DNA of 33,537 bases, from contig NZ_CALXKQ010000031.1 in assembly GCF_944388875.1 (NCBI RefSeq), forward strand, positions 1 through 33,537. Reading direction: 5' to 3'. Below, in pieces: positions 1 to 7,621 of this stretch. Position 1 is the stretch's first letter. Every line of letters starts with the position of its first letter. Made by a program: the position numbers and the translations under genes. This DNA is from an uncultured Brachyspira sp. (GTDB taxonomy: Bacteria > Spirochaetota > Brachyspiria > Brachyspirales > Brachyspiraceae). The notes beneath the pieces were generated by a model, which saw only the letters and a list, made by a program, of their open reading frames with translations, was not told the origin of the DNA and ran no database searches.

Positions 1-101
1 CCGTCTACACCGTACATACCGAATGCTGAAACTGTTGTAATTAATAAAGAACCTATTACAGCAGCTAGGAACTTTACTTTTTTGCTAACTTTTTCTATCA
101 T
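1..101 (-). CDS. N-terminus of a secreted/surface protein, possibly Vsp family (partial)
   Basis: Only the first 33 codons are inside the window; the gene runs off the left edge. The start is ATG at 101 (minus), preceded by AGGAGA at a good distance. The translation begins with a basic stretch (MIEKVSKKVK), then a hydrophobic core (FLAAVIGSLLITTV) and SAFG, a typical signal peptidase I signal; the mature protein would begin MYGVD. From memory, Brachyspira variable surface proteins (Vsp) mature to a sequence starting MYG after a similar SAFG/SAYG, so a Vsp-like outer-surface protein is the best guess. That rests on a few residues and is an inference; only the signal peptide is certain. Confidence 0.6.
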   Translation of the reverse strand, partial: MIEKVSKKVKFLAAVIGSLLITTVSAFGMYGVD

Positions 102-132
102 AAAGTTATCTCCTAAATATTTTTTATACTAT

Positions 133-189
133 TACTCATTTCTGAGTATCAGCATCAAATATAGTACCGGACAAGATTGCTTTGTCCGG
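133..189 (-). promoter_or_regulatory. Two hairpins in the 5' leader of the partial surface-protein gene
   Basis: An 8-bp perfect stem CCGGACAA/TTGTCCGG (167-174 with 182-189, 7-nt loop) and a 6-bp stem TACTCA/TGAGTA (133-138 with 143-148, 4-nt loop) lie between the start codon at 101 and the putative promoter. Neither is followed by a T-run on either strand, so they do not look like intrinsic terminators. If transcription starts near 212 they form a structured leader that could affect mRNA stability or translation (inference). Confidence 0.45.
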
Positions 190-218
190 CATTGAAAAAA
201 GTTTTATTAACTACAAGT

Positions 219-247
219 ATTGTAAAAAAAAAAAAAAAAAAACAATA
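219..247 (-). promoter_or_regulatory. Promoter-like region containing a 19-nt homopolymer
   Basis: On the minus strand this reads TATTG, then T19, then ACAATA. The last T of the run forms a TACAAT -10 box (219-224); a TTG (243-245) at the far edge would serve as the -35, so the T-run fills the spacer. Counted from TTGTTT the spacer is 15 bp. It lies about 120 bp upstream of the partial surface-protein start. The -35 is weak, so the assignment is tentative, but length changes in the run would change promoter spacing directly. Confidence 0.45.
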
Positions 248-391
248 TGAAAATATGATTTTTTCGCATTTTTTACAATATATTTTCATAAAAAAATATA
301 TATAGATGTTAAAATAACAGTTTTATTATTTATACGAGAAAAATATACAGGTTTATATAAATTGTATTTTGGCTAATTTTTTTAATAAAAG

Positions 392-701
392 CTTGGGCGG
401 GTGTTAACATTTCTATATACATATTAAATATAATTAAAATAAATATTTCAAATTTAGTAAAAAAGAATAGAGGGAGGGGTATGTAATTAAAATTTTATTT
501 ACACACCCCGCCCATCATTTCTTATAATTTAATTAGTCATTTTTGTTTTTCGTTTCTTTGCTGTTTAAATAGATATTTCTGTACCCGCCCTAGTGTTTTT
601 TAGATTTAAAGCGATTATTCACGCACGCTTAACTTGTTTTTTTAAAATAAAAAAATTAATAAAAGCATTTAAATTATAAATAAAAATCTATTAACCGTGC
701 G
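392..701. repeat. Palindromic intergenic repeat element, copy A
   Basis: GC-rich blocks stand out in an otherwise AT-only spacer and recur at 21855-22272 and partly at 20184-20228. In order: CTTGGGCGGGTGTTAA (392-407), a conserved AT stretch, GGGAGGGGTATGTAA (472-486), an inverted arm TTACACACCCCGCCC (499-513), GTACCCGCCC (591-600) that mirrors the first block, then TCACGCACGC (619-628) and TTAACCGTGCG (691-701), whose CGCACG/CGTGCG cores are inverted. No ORF spans it. The remainder of 102-722 (outside this element and the leader region) is plain AT-rich DNA in which I see no gene. Confidence 0.7.
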
Positions 702-722
702 TTTATTTATACGAAAAAAATT

Positions 723-1679
723 TTATTTAGTTAAAACATTTATAGGGTTTCCTTCCAAAAATGCTTTTATATTCTCATAAACCTTATGCATAAGCCTAGT
801 TCTAGCCTCAAATGTGTTTCCTGCAAAATGAGGCGTAATATAACAGTTTTTAGCTGTGAGAAGAGGGTTATCAGCTGAAGGAGGCTCTTTTGCAAGCACA
901 TCTAATCCTGCCCCTGCGATAATGCCGTTATTTAAAGCATCAGCTAAATCTTTTTCTACTATAACTCCTCCCCTTGAGGTGTTGATTAAAAATGCTGTTT
1001 TTTTCATCTTTGAAAGTAAGTTTTTGTTTACTATATTTTCTGTTTCTTTATTAAGAGGTGCATTAAGCGATAAAAAGTCAGAGTTTTCAAAAAGCTCCTC
1101 TATATTTGAAGCATTATCAAAACCTTCTTTTCTGCTTCTTGAGTAAATCAAAACTTTCATACCCATTCCCATAGCCATTTTAGCAACCTCTCTTCCAATA
1201 TCTCCAAAACCAAATATTCCCATAGTTTTATTTTCAAGCTCCATTAAAGGATAACTGCTGAATGAATAATCTTTGCATTTTACCCATTCCCCATTATGAA
1301 CTTGATTATTATGTTCAACTATTCTGAAAGATAATGATAATACAAAAGCCATTACAAGCTGTGCTACCGACTGAGGACCGTATCCTCGTACATTTGTAAC
1401 TGTAATTCCCAATTCTTTTGCAGCTTCAATATCTATAACATTGTATCCTGTGGCAAGCATGCCTATATATTTTAAGTTAGGAAGCGACTGCATTAGCTTC
1501 CTGTCAAAAACTACTTTACTGTTTAATATTCCCCAAGCATCATAAGCTGCTTCTTTTACATTGTCATAATCCACTCTGTCATAAACTTTTAAATCTGATA
1601 TGCTCTCTATTTCAGCCCAAGATATATCTCCTGGATTTAATATGAAGCCGTCAAGAACTACTACTTTTGGTTTGCTCAT
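723..1679 (-). CDS. D-2-hydroxyacid dehydrogenase (glycerate/hydroxypyruvate reductase-like)
   Basis: A 318-aa member of the D-isomer-specific 2-hydroxyacid dehydrogenase family, which interconverts 2-oxoacids and D-2-hydroxyacids using NAD(P)H in the cytosol. The nucleotide-binding motif GFGDIG is near residues 157-162. The catalytic triad residues sit in their usual contexts: Arg in NTSRGG, Glu in AKEPP, His in TPHFAG. The closest family resemblance is to hydroxypyruvate/glyoxylate reductases; the substrate cannot be fixed from sequence. After the second beta strand the chain reads YSRSRK, with no acidic residue to hold the NAD ribose, which suggests NADPH use (inference). The start at 1679 has AGGAGG upstream. 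It is the last gene of a minus-strand group, 23 bp after the 136-aa gene; no clear terminator follows. Confidence 0.88.
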   Translation of the reverse strand: MSKPKVVVLDGFILNPGDISWAEIESISDLKVYDRVDYDNVKEAAYDAWGILNSKVVFDRKLMQSLPNLKYIGMLATGYNVIDIEAAKELGITVTNVRGYGPQSVAQLVMAFVLSLSFRIVEHNNQVHNGEWVKCKDYSFSSYPLMELENKTMGIFGFGDIGREVAKMAMGMGMKVLIYSRSRKEGFDNASNIEELFENSDFLSLNAPLNKETENIVNKNLLSKMKKTAFLINTSRGGVIVEKDLADALNNGIIAGAGLDVLAKEPPSADNPLLTAKNCYITPHFAGNTFEARTRLMHKVYENIKAFLEGNPINVLTK

Positions 1680-1702
1680 ATATTTATCCTCCTTATAAAA
1701 TA

Positions 1703-2113
1703 TTATTTTGAATACTTTTCTAAAAGCTCATCTGTTAATTTTATTTTTTCTTTATTTTTTACATGATAGAATTTTCCTATTGTTGTAGAAAAATAATCAT
1801 TTTCTTCTAATTTATATATTTTAACCTTTGCTGCTATTACCCAATAAGAAATATTAACCCTATCTAATTCATTCTTATTAAATTTGATATTAAATTTATC
1901 CAAAGAATCAGAGTCAGTTTCAGCAATGCCTAAAGCAACAACTTTTAATCCGTCTGCTATCATTATTCTTGTGCCTTTTAAAAATTTCTTCTCTTTTACT
2001 TTTTCAGCACCCGCCTTTACTTCTGCAAATACTATATTATGATTATAAAATATATCAAGAAGTTTTATCTCACCTTCTTTTCCTCTTCTGCTTCCGAATT
2101 TAACATACTGCAT
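1703..2113 (-). CDS. Conserved-looking protein of unknown function, 136 aa
   Basis: I do not recognise this protein. It is soluble, lysine-rich, with no signal peptide or membrane segment. The N-terminal half carries a charged stretch (EVKAGAEKVKEKK) followed by a hydrophobic strand-like part (RIMIADGLKVVALGIAET); the C-terminal part alternates hydrophobic and polar residues as in a mixed alpha/beta fold. The start at 2113 has AGGAG upstream, and a -10-like TATAAT (minus strand, 2146-2151) lies about 33 bp ahead, so it may have its own promoter. It is 23 bp upstream of the 2-hydroxyacid dehydrogenase, with which it is probably co-transcribed. A real gene by ribosome site and normal codon use; function open. 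Confidence 0.75.
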   Translation of the reverse strand: MQYVKFGSRRGKEGEIKLLDIFYNHNIVFAEVKAGAEKVKEKKFLKGTRIMIADGLKVVALGIAETDSDSLDKFNIKFNKNELDRVNISYWVIAAKVKIYKLEENDYFSTTIGKFYHVKNKEKIKLTDELLEKYSK

Positions 2114-2210
2114 TTTTCATTCTCCTATTCAGAAATACTAAGACCATTATAATATATCTGGAAAAATACATATATAATTAATACTTTAAATTTAACACTC
2201 TTTTTAATAT

Positions 2211-2711
2211 TTATTTTAATTTATCATAAATATCATAAAAATATCTTATAGAAGAAATTATCTCTCCGCTTTTGCACATATCAAAATATTTATCTCTGTT
2301 TACTATTATAGCTTTACTCACCTCATTTTCCTGCAAACTTAAGTCTTCTAGTTTTACATCTCTTCTAAACATATATGAATCTACTATTGTATTTGAAAAC
2401 TCTAATATAAAAGAAGTTAAAAATATAGCCTCATTCTTTTCAAATGATAAACCGATTTCTTCTTTAAGCTCTCGTACCGCTCCTTCAATACTGCTTTCAC
2501 CAGCAATTATAGAGCCCTCAGTACATTCCCACATATTAGGACATATTTTTTTACTGCTATGCCTTTTTGTTATTATTACTTCATCTCTGCTATTTACTAC
2601 CCAAGCATGTATGATTACATGATAATCATTTTTATTTAAAGGCATTCCCCTTTTATGAAATCTCCCTGTTTTATTTTTGTTTCTATCGTAGATATCCCAA
2701 ATCTCTGACAT
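2211..2711 (-). CDS. Nudix hydrolase, isopentenyl-diphosphate isomerase-like subgroup
   Basis: A 166-aa protein with a complete Nudix box at residues 66-88 (G-x5-E-x7-REL-x-EE-x-GL), the Mg2+-binding helix that hydrolyses nucleoside-diphosphate-linked compounds. The opening EIWDIYDRNKNKTGR and the HAWVVNSRDEVIITKR strand resemble the Nudix subgroup related to IPP isomerase (YfcD-like); I see no evidence for true isomerase activity. The reading frame stays open 26 codons further upstream to 2789, but those codons lie in the hairpin terminator of the preceding dppA-like gene, so ATG at 2711 (upstream GGAAAA) is the start. The 97-bp gap to the 136-aa gene leaves operon membership uncertain. Confidence 0.85.
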   Translation of the reverse strand: MSEIWDIYDRNKNKTGRFHKRGMPLNKNDYHVIIHAWVVNSRDEVIITKRHSSKKICPNMWECTEGSIIAGESSIEGAVRELKEEIGLSFEKNEAIFLTSFILEFSNTIVDSYMFRRDVKLEDLSLQENEVSKAIIVNRDKYFDMCKSGEIISSIRYFYDIYDKLK

Positions 2712-2740
2712 AAATATTTTCCATAAAATGATTATTGATA

Positions 2741-2786
2741 AATAAAAAAGCCCTCTTAAAAACATCTTGTATTTTAAGAAGGCTTT
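2741..2786 (-). terminator. Rho-independent terminator of the D-aminopeptidase gene
   Basis: On the minus strand AAAGCCTTCTTAAAA pairs with TTTTAAGAGGGCTTT (one G-U) around a 10-nt loop, followed by a T-run (TTTTTTATTT). It sits 33 bp after the stop codon of the gene ending at 2819. Confidence 0.85.
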
Positions 2787-2818
2787 CATAAGTTATCGGA
2801 CTGCTATATTATAGAATT

Positions 2819-3625
2819 TTATAATATAAATTTCAAGGCTCTTAATACCTCATAATAGTCATTATTCTCAAAAATTACAGTAGTATCATTAATTTTTTTG
2901 GCATTTGGATAGAACGACACTTTATGAGCATATCCGTGTTCTTTATAACATACTTCGAGTTTAAAATGATTAGGAAGTTTCAATATTTTACCTTTGAAAT
3001 CCTGACTTAATGCCTCTTTTGTCTTCTCTTTAATCATTTTTACCATTAAATTCGGAGAATAATTAATAGTAGAATAACCTATACCCTCTTTTACAGGAAG
3101 AGTTATCAAATTAGGGTGATTCGGATTCATTTTAAAAGCCTCTTCACATAATCCCTTATCTCCAGATAAAAATACCGTAGGTACTTTCCTATATGCTGCT
3201 GCATAGCTGAAAAACATAAACTCGCTTGCTAATACCTCATTAAGTTTCACATATACATTTCTAGTATTCATAGTATGCGAAAGCGGATTATTGCCAATAG
3301 AAGCTGCATTATGATATCCTATAAACATAGCAGCATCAAAGCTCTCATCAATGCCTTCTACCATAGAATAAGGATCTCCGCTCCATCTCCTATGTATCTT
3401 TACGCATTCAGGCAAGGCTGTTTGATCTATATTCATAGCTGTATCATGTGCGTCTTTTACAAATATTTCTTTAGCTCCTGCAGCTATAGCTCCCTCGCAT
3501 GCTGCATTAACCTCTTTAGTCATTTGAAGAGTATGTTCTTTATAAGTTAAACTTCCTGCATCCGTGTCAGGCCATTGTGTAGTTGTAGTAATTCCTTCAA
3601 TATCCGCACTAATAAAAACTTTCAT
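2819..3625 (-). CDS. dppA: M55-family D-aminopeptidase (DppA-like)
   Basis: A 268-aa zinc peptidase of family M55, related to Bacillus subtilis DppA, which cleaves N-terminal D-amino acids (D-Ala-containing peptides), usually linked to peptidoglycan peptide recycling. Visible metal ligands: SADIEG (D8, E10), DAH (H60), GYH (H105) and the Glu of ASE (E135), with HTM (H117) in the catalytic position. Length and motif order match the family. The start at 3625 has GAGGAA upstream. No dipeptide transporter genes are adjacent, unlike the B. subtilis dpp operon, so this copy is a stand-alone unit closed by the hairpin terminator at 2741-2786. Confidence 0.88.
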   Translation of the reverse strand: MKVFISADIEGITTTTQWPDTDAGSLTYKEHTLQMTKEVNAACEGAIAAGAKEIFVKDAHDTAMNIDQTALPECVKIHRRWSGDPYSMVEGIDESFDAAMFIGYHNAASIGNNPLSHTMNTRNVYVKLNEVLASEFMFFSYAAAYRKVPTVFLSGDKGLCEEAFKMNPNHPNLITLPVKEGIGYSTINYSPNLMVKMIKEKTKEALSQDFKGKILKLPNHFKLEVCYKEHGYAHKVSFYPNAKKINDTTVIFENNDYYEVLRALKFIL

Positions 3626-3994
3626 ATAATTCCTCTAACATTTAAAAATTTATTTTAATGATTAAAAACTATATTATATTTCTGATTTTATTCAATATGT
3701 TAATTATTGATTTTTATTGTTTTTAGAGCATCAATTAAGAAAAAATATACTAAATATAAAAGGTTTAATTTTTATTTTGATGTGATAAAATATTTGTAAA
3801 CTAATTATAATTTTTTTATTTTCATCAACTTTTTTCGTTAAAAAAGTTGCAAAAAAACAAATTCTTCTTATTACTATAAAATATATATTTGGTGCTTAGG
3901 AAATAATTATGAGTGATGAAGAAAAACAATTAAATATTTGAAATAATGAAAATATATTATAGAATATTATAATATTATAATTTAGGTTATTTTT
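3626..3994. other. Intergenic spacer with a perfect hairpin, between divergent genes
   Basis: No gene seen. It holds a perfect inverted repeat CAACTTTTTT/AAAAAAGTTG at 3826-3849 with a 4-nt loop and no terminal T-run on either strand. A ten-codon ORF (3910-3942) has a ribosome-site-like AGGAAA ahead of it but ends at once. A -10-like TATAAT (minus, 3673-3678) may serve the aminopeptidase gene; TTGAAA (3938-3943) 16 bp before TAGAAT (3960-3965) may serve the ATPase gene on the plus strand. Confidence 0.5.
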
Positions 3995-5008
3995 ATGATA
4001 AAGAATTTTGAAATTCATGATTACAGACAATTTAAAAATGCTAAGTTTGATAATTTTTCTAATATAAACTTATTTGTAGGTGAAAATGATACAGGAAAAA
4101 CTACAATATTAAAATTTTTGTATTGTGTAAGTTATGAATTAAAAGGTTGTTTAGGAAAAAATATTAGAACTTGCAATATTTATCAATATATAAATAATCT
4201 ATATGTACTCAATAAATTTAAATTTCCAGTAAGTTATACTGAAAATAATAAATTAAAAAAACTCTTTTTATTGGATAAAGATAAAGTTAATTTTAATGTT
4301 TCTTTTTTGAATAGTAAAGATGAGATTATAACTTCTTACGATAATATTAATAATTGTAATTATGACTATAAACCATTATTTGTACCTGCAAAAGAAATTT
4401 TATCTATTATGAATGCCATTATTTATTTAAAAAATCAAAATATAGAAAGCGGATTTGATGATTCGTATACTGATATAATTTATGAAATACTTGCAAGAAA
4501 AAATATTGATGAAAGAGAATTATTAAGCGTATTTAAAAATAAATATGATTTCTATAACGGTAATATACGAATAGACAAAAATACTAATGCTATTAATTAT
4601 CATAAAAATGACGGAAATATTTATAACATTAATATAACTGCTGAAGGAATAAAAAAACTAGGAATATTTGAAGTTCTTCATAACACAGGAAATTTAACAA
4701 AGAAAAGTATTTTATTTATTGATGAGCCTGAAAACAGTCTGCATCCTAAAATGGTTCGTGAGCTTATGAGATTTTTGGCTGACATTTCAAAAGAAGGTGT
4801 TCAGATATTTATGGCTAGTCATAATTCATTTGTTTTAAATCAGCTTAGCAATATTGCCATAAAAGAAAATTATCCTATAAATGTATATTTCTTTATAAAA
4901 GAGGATAATCATACAAAAATAGACGGAGCTTATGATTTATCAAAAGAGTTTCCTGATAATTCAATATCTGATGAGGCTTATGATATGTTTGTGGAGAGTA
5001 AAAATTGA
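3995..5008 (+). CDS. AAA/ABC-type ATPase of a two-gene ATPase-nuclease module
   Basis: A 337-aa ATPase of the AAA_15/AAA_21 (COG1106-like) class, with an SMC/OLD-type split head. Walker A is GENDTGKT (residues 29-36), the signature-like region around residues 214-234, Walker B ILFIDEP (239-245) followed by ENSLHP (D-loop), and the H-loop His in MASHNS (about 276). Between the Walker motifs (45-210) the sequence is divergent and lacks a long coiled coil. There is no C-terminal TOPRIM, so it is not a full OLD/Gabija protein. ATPases of this class drive several phage-defence systems with a separate effector (Septu, PARIS, AbiLii-like). The stop overlaps the next start (TTGA), implying translational coupling. 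The AGG at the ribosome site is weak. Function is inferred; ATPase identity is strong. Confidence 0.85.
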   Translation: MIKNFEIHDYRQFKNAKFDNFSNINLFVGENDTGKTTILKFLYCVSYELKGCLGKNIRTCNIYQYINNLYVLNKFKFPVSYTENNKLKKLFLLDKDKVNFNVSFLNSKDEIITSYDNINNCNYDYKPLFVPAKEILSIMNAIIYLKNQNIESGFDDSYTDIIYEILARKNIDERELLSVFKNKYDFYNGNIRIDKNTNAINYHKNDGNIYNINITAEGIKKLGIFEVLHNTGNLTKKSILFIDEPENSLHPKMVRELMRFLADISKEGVQIFMASHNSFVLNQLSNIAIKENYPINVYFFIKEDNHTKIDGAYDLSKEFPDNSISDEAYDMFVESKN

Positions 5009-5544
5009 ATAATAATACTGAATGGCTTATAGAGTTTAAATATAATTCATATTTTAGATTATCCGAAAACCAATTCTATATACAAAATCAAAAAAATTAT
5101 GAAGTTTGTAAAGATAATGATAAAGAACATTACAGCGGAATGAAGGAAATGGATTTTTGCTATTGTAATGATAGTTGTATTGATTTAATAGAGTGTAAAG
5201 AAGTAAATAATATAAATAAATCAAATTTAAAAGATGATTTAAGACTAAAAGCATTGCATTCTTCCGCTTTATTAAAAACAGCTTTATATGATGGTAATAA
5301 TAATATTATACAAACATTAAATAATATAAATAAAAATTATAATCCTAATATAGAAATAAAAGTTTTTATTATTTTTAAAGAATTTAATGCTAAAAATAAA
5401 ATCATAATACCTGATGTTGTAAAAGAAATAGAAAATATCATAAAAAGAAGTCTTATATGTCCATTAGGTAAACTTTGGAATATTAAAGAAGTTCAAGTTT
5501 TAGATTATGAAACGGCTAAAAATAAACTTCAATATATAATATAA
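5005..5544 (+). CDS. Putative PD-(D/E)xK nuclease-like partner of the ATPase
   Basis: A 179-aa protein I do not recognise by family. It contains D50-x12-E63-C-K65 (in MKEMD and LIECKE), the spacing and hydrophobic setting of a PD-(D/E)xK nuclease core, followed by a helix (about 74-95). The central part after residue 105 has a strand (EIKVFIIF) typical of the rest of that fold. Start is TTG at 5005, preceded by GGAGAG and overlapping the ATPase stop by four bases, so both are made from one message. No signal peptide or membrane segment. A nuclease effector activated by the ATPase is the simplest model; an accessory or antitoxin role is possible. Gene real: high; nuclease call: moderate. Confidence 0.7.
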   Translation: MNNNTEWLIEFKYNSYFRLSENQFYIQNQKNYEVCKDNDKEHYSGMKEMDFCYCNDSCIDLIECKEVNNINKSNLKDDLRLKALHSSALLKTALYDGNNNIIQTLNNINKNYNPNIEIKVFIIFKEFNAKNKIIIPDVVKEIENIIKRSLICPLGKLWNIKEVQVLDYETAKNKLQYII

Positions 5545-5563
5545 ATTTATAATCAAAATAGGC

Positions 5564-7360
5564 TTAAACAATCAATTTAAAATACTCAAGTTCTGAATAA
5601 ACATTTTCAGCACCATTAGCAACTTCTCTTCCTAAAACAGCACTGCTGCTTGCTAAATCAGCATTCTCCTGAGTTATACGGTTGAGTTCATTTATGGCAA
5701 GCGAAATCTCTTTAACGCTTCCTTCTTCCTCAGAAACAGAATTGCATAAATCTATAAGAACATCAGATACTTCTTTTGCAGAATTTTCTATATTTAAAAG
5801 CATTTCTATAGAATGCTTTACAGACTCATCTCCTACAGCTATTTTTGTGATGGTGTTTTCTATTATGTCTGTGATTTTTCCAGCAGCATCATTAACATTC
5901 TGAGCAAGCGATCTTATTTCTGATGCCACAACAGCAAAACCCTTACCCTGCTCACCCGCACGTGCAGCCTCAACAGCAGCATTAAGAGCAAGTATATTAG
6001 TTTGAAATGCTATAGTTTGTATTAGTTTTATTATATCGGATATCTCCTTGCTTGATTCGGATATATCAGCCATATTGTTAGAAATCTGCGTAACAGCATC
6101 TACTCCCTCTTTTGTAGCTTCTGATACCTTATTACTCATATCCCTTACATTATTAGTATGCTTTGAAGTTTCTGATATAGAAGAGAATAAATTTTCTATA
6201 GCACTGCTTACCTCTTCTAAAGCAGAAGCCTGAGATGATGTTCTGTCTGATAAATTATCTATTCCGCTTGATATCTTGCTGCTTGAATTATTTATTGAAG
6301 CGATATTATTTTTTATTTCAGCTACTATGGAAGATATTCTATTTTGCATATCATTAACAGAATTAACCAAATGCCCAGATTCATCCTTTAATGCTAAATC
6401 TTCTTTATTAAAGATGCTGTTGAAATTACCTTCTTTCATAAGGTCTATAATTTTTATTGTGTTTTTTAAAGGCTTAACTATTTTTTTTACAAGTACACCT
6501 TCAATTAATAATATAATAATCATTATTATAAATACCATAAGCATTAAAATTCTAAATTGATTATTTAACTCTTTGGCATCTCCTTTAAATATTAAAAGCC
6601 ATGGGGCATTAGATGTTTTTTGTATAGTGTACCATTGATTGCCTGATATTTTAACTTCGCCTATATGAGAATTAAGATTTCCTTTAAATGGGGCAAAAAT
6701 AGGATCATCGAATAAATTTTTATTCTCATTTAATATGAAATCATTATTTTCATGCGTCATATATATTCCATCTGATGATACTATATAAAACTCTTCTTTA
6801 AAAGTATCTTTTATATTTTTCATTATTTGGTTCATATTAATAAAGTCTATAGCAAATACCCCTTTTAACTGTCCATTAGTGTAAACTGCTTTACTGAAAG
6901 TTACTGTTAATTCGTTAACTGCAAAATCAATATAAGGCTCGCTTATTACTATATCTCTAGTTTTTATGGCATCTATATACCAAGGTCTTGCTGTCTGATT
7001 ATATGTTCTAGGATATTCTTCTAATGTGTTTATATAGATACCGCCTTCTGAATATGGAACCGTATCCCCAAAATACATGTTAAGATATCCTGAACTTGTT
7101 TTTTGTACATTTGTTATAAAACTGCCGAAACTTTGCAAATCAGGGTTTGCTTCTAAATCATTTACTATTATATTAACAGTATTTTGTATTTCTCTTATAT
7201 AACCTTCAACTTCATTTTTAGAGTTGAGAGTTTGAAAGTATTTTTCATTTAAGAATTTTGATTTGTATATTGGTTTATATATAAAGTAGAATGCCAAGAA
7301 AGCTGCAAATAGCAGTACAGAAAATATACTTAAAAATTTAAACATTAGTCCTTTTCTCAT
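5564..7360 (-). CDS. Methyl-accepting chemotaxis protein with amino-acid-type dCache domain
   Basis: A 598-aa transmembrane chemoreceptor. First membrane segment about residues 6-28, periplasmic double-Cache domain about 30-265, second segment about 269-290, HAMP about 290-340, then the cytoplasmic signalling domain with the hairpin tip [26 protein letters not shown] that binds CheA/CheW. The dCache domain has Y120, R125, W127, Y128, Y143, D145 and D172, matching in residue and spacing the amino-acid-binding motif known from PctA-type receptors, so it probably senses amino acids. No CheR-binding pentapeptide at the C-terminus. ATG at 7360 is preferred over one four codons upstream because GAGG lies six bases before it, inside the longer form. 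It converges with the ATPase/nuclease pair, 19 bp apart. Confidence 0.93.
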   Translation of the reverse strand: MRKGLMFKFLSIFSVLLFAAFLAFYFIYKPIYKSKFLNEKYFQTLNSKNEVEGYIREIQNTVNIIVNDLEANPDLQSFGSFITNVQKTSSGYLNMYFGDTVPYSEGGIYINTLEEYPRTYNQTARPWYIDAIKTRDIVISEPYIDFAVNELTVTFSKAVYTNGQLKGVFAIDFINMNQIMKNIKDTFKEEFYIVSSDGIYMTHENNDFILNENKNLFDDPIFAPFKGNLNSHIGEVKISGNQWYTIQKTSNAPWLLIFKGDAKELNNQFRILMLMVFIIMIIILLIEGVLVKKIVKPLKNTIKIIDLMKEGNFNSIFNKEDLALKDESGHLVNSVNDMQNRISSIVAEIKNNIASINNSSSKISSGIDNLSDRTSSQASALEEVSSAIENLFSSISETSKHTNNVRDMSNKVSEATKEGVDAVTQISNNMADISESSKEISDIIKLIQTIAFQTNILALNAAVEAARAGEQGKGFAVVASEIRSLAQNVNDAAGKITDIIENTITKIAVGDESVKHSIEMLLNIENSAKEVSDVLIDLCNSVSEEEGSVKEISLAINELNRITQENADLASSSAVLGREVANGAENVYSELEYFKLIV

Positions 7361-7453
7361 TAGAAACCTCATAATTTACTAAAATGTAATTTTTACTAAA
7401 ACCGAAAATATTTAAGAATATCAATAATAAATTTTAGATGACATATTAAAATG

Positions 7454-7525
7454 AGCGGGCGAACGGAATCGAACCGTCATCTTTAGAGTGGAAGTCTAAG
7501 GTAATAACCATTATACGACGCCCGC
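7454..7525 (-). tRNA. tRNA-Gly (anticodon UCC)
   Basis: A 72-nt cloverleaf on the minus strand: 7-bp acceptor stem GCGGGCG/CGCCCGC, anticodon stem TTAGA/TCTAA enclosing CTTCCAC (anticodon TCC at 7490-7492), and T-arm ACGG-TTCGATT-CCGT. The discriminator base is T and the CCA end is not encoded. Confidence 0.96.
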
Positions 7526-7558
7526 ATTTAATTTAACAGAACCTTTTTAAGTGCTAAA

Positions 7559-7586
7559 ATTATAGCATAACAGAAAAAAAAATCAA
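7559..7586 (-). promoter_or_regulatory. Promoter for tRNA-Gly
   Basis: On the minus strand TTGATT (7581-7586), a 16-bp spacer and TATAAT (7559-7564) lie about 34 bp upstream of the tRNA 5' end. Both hexamers are close to the housekeeping sigma consensus. Confidence 0.6.
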
Positions 7587-7621
7587 TATAATATTTATAT
7601 TTTTTTATTAATATATAATCA

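Noticed and set aside
167-189. Intrinsic terminator near the left edge
   Set aside because: The stem is strong but no T-run follows on either strand, and it lies in the leader of the minus-strand gene.
2712-2789. 26-codon N-terminal extension of the Nudix protein
   Set aside because: The extra codons coincide with the hairpin terminator of the upstream aminopeptidase gene, and the Nudix family begins at the internal Met with its own ribosome site.
5682-6560. Plus-strand ORFs inside the first chemoreceptor gene
   Set aside because: They are antisense shadows of the conserved HAMP and signalling regions; no ribosome sites and no protein-like features of their own.
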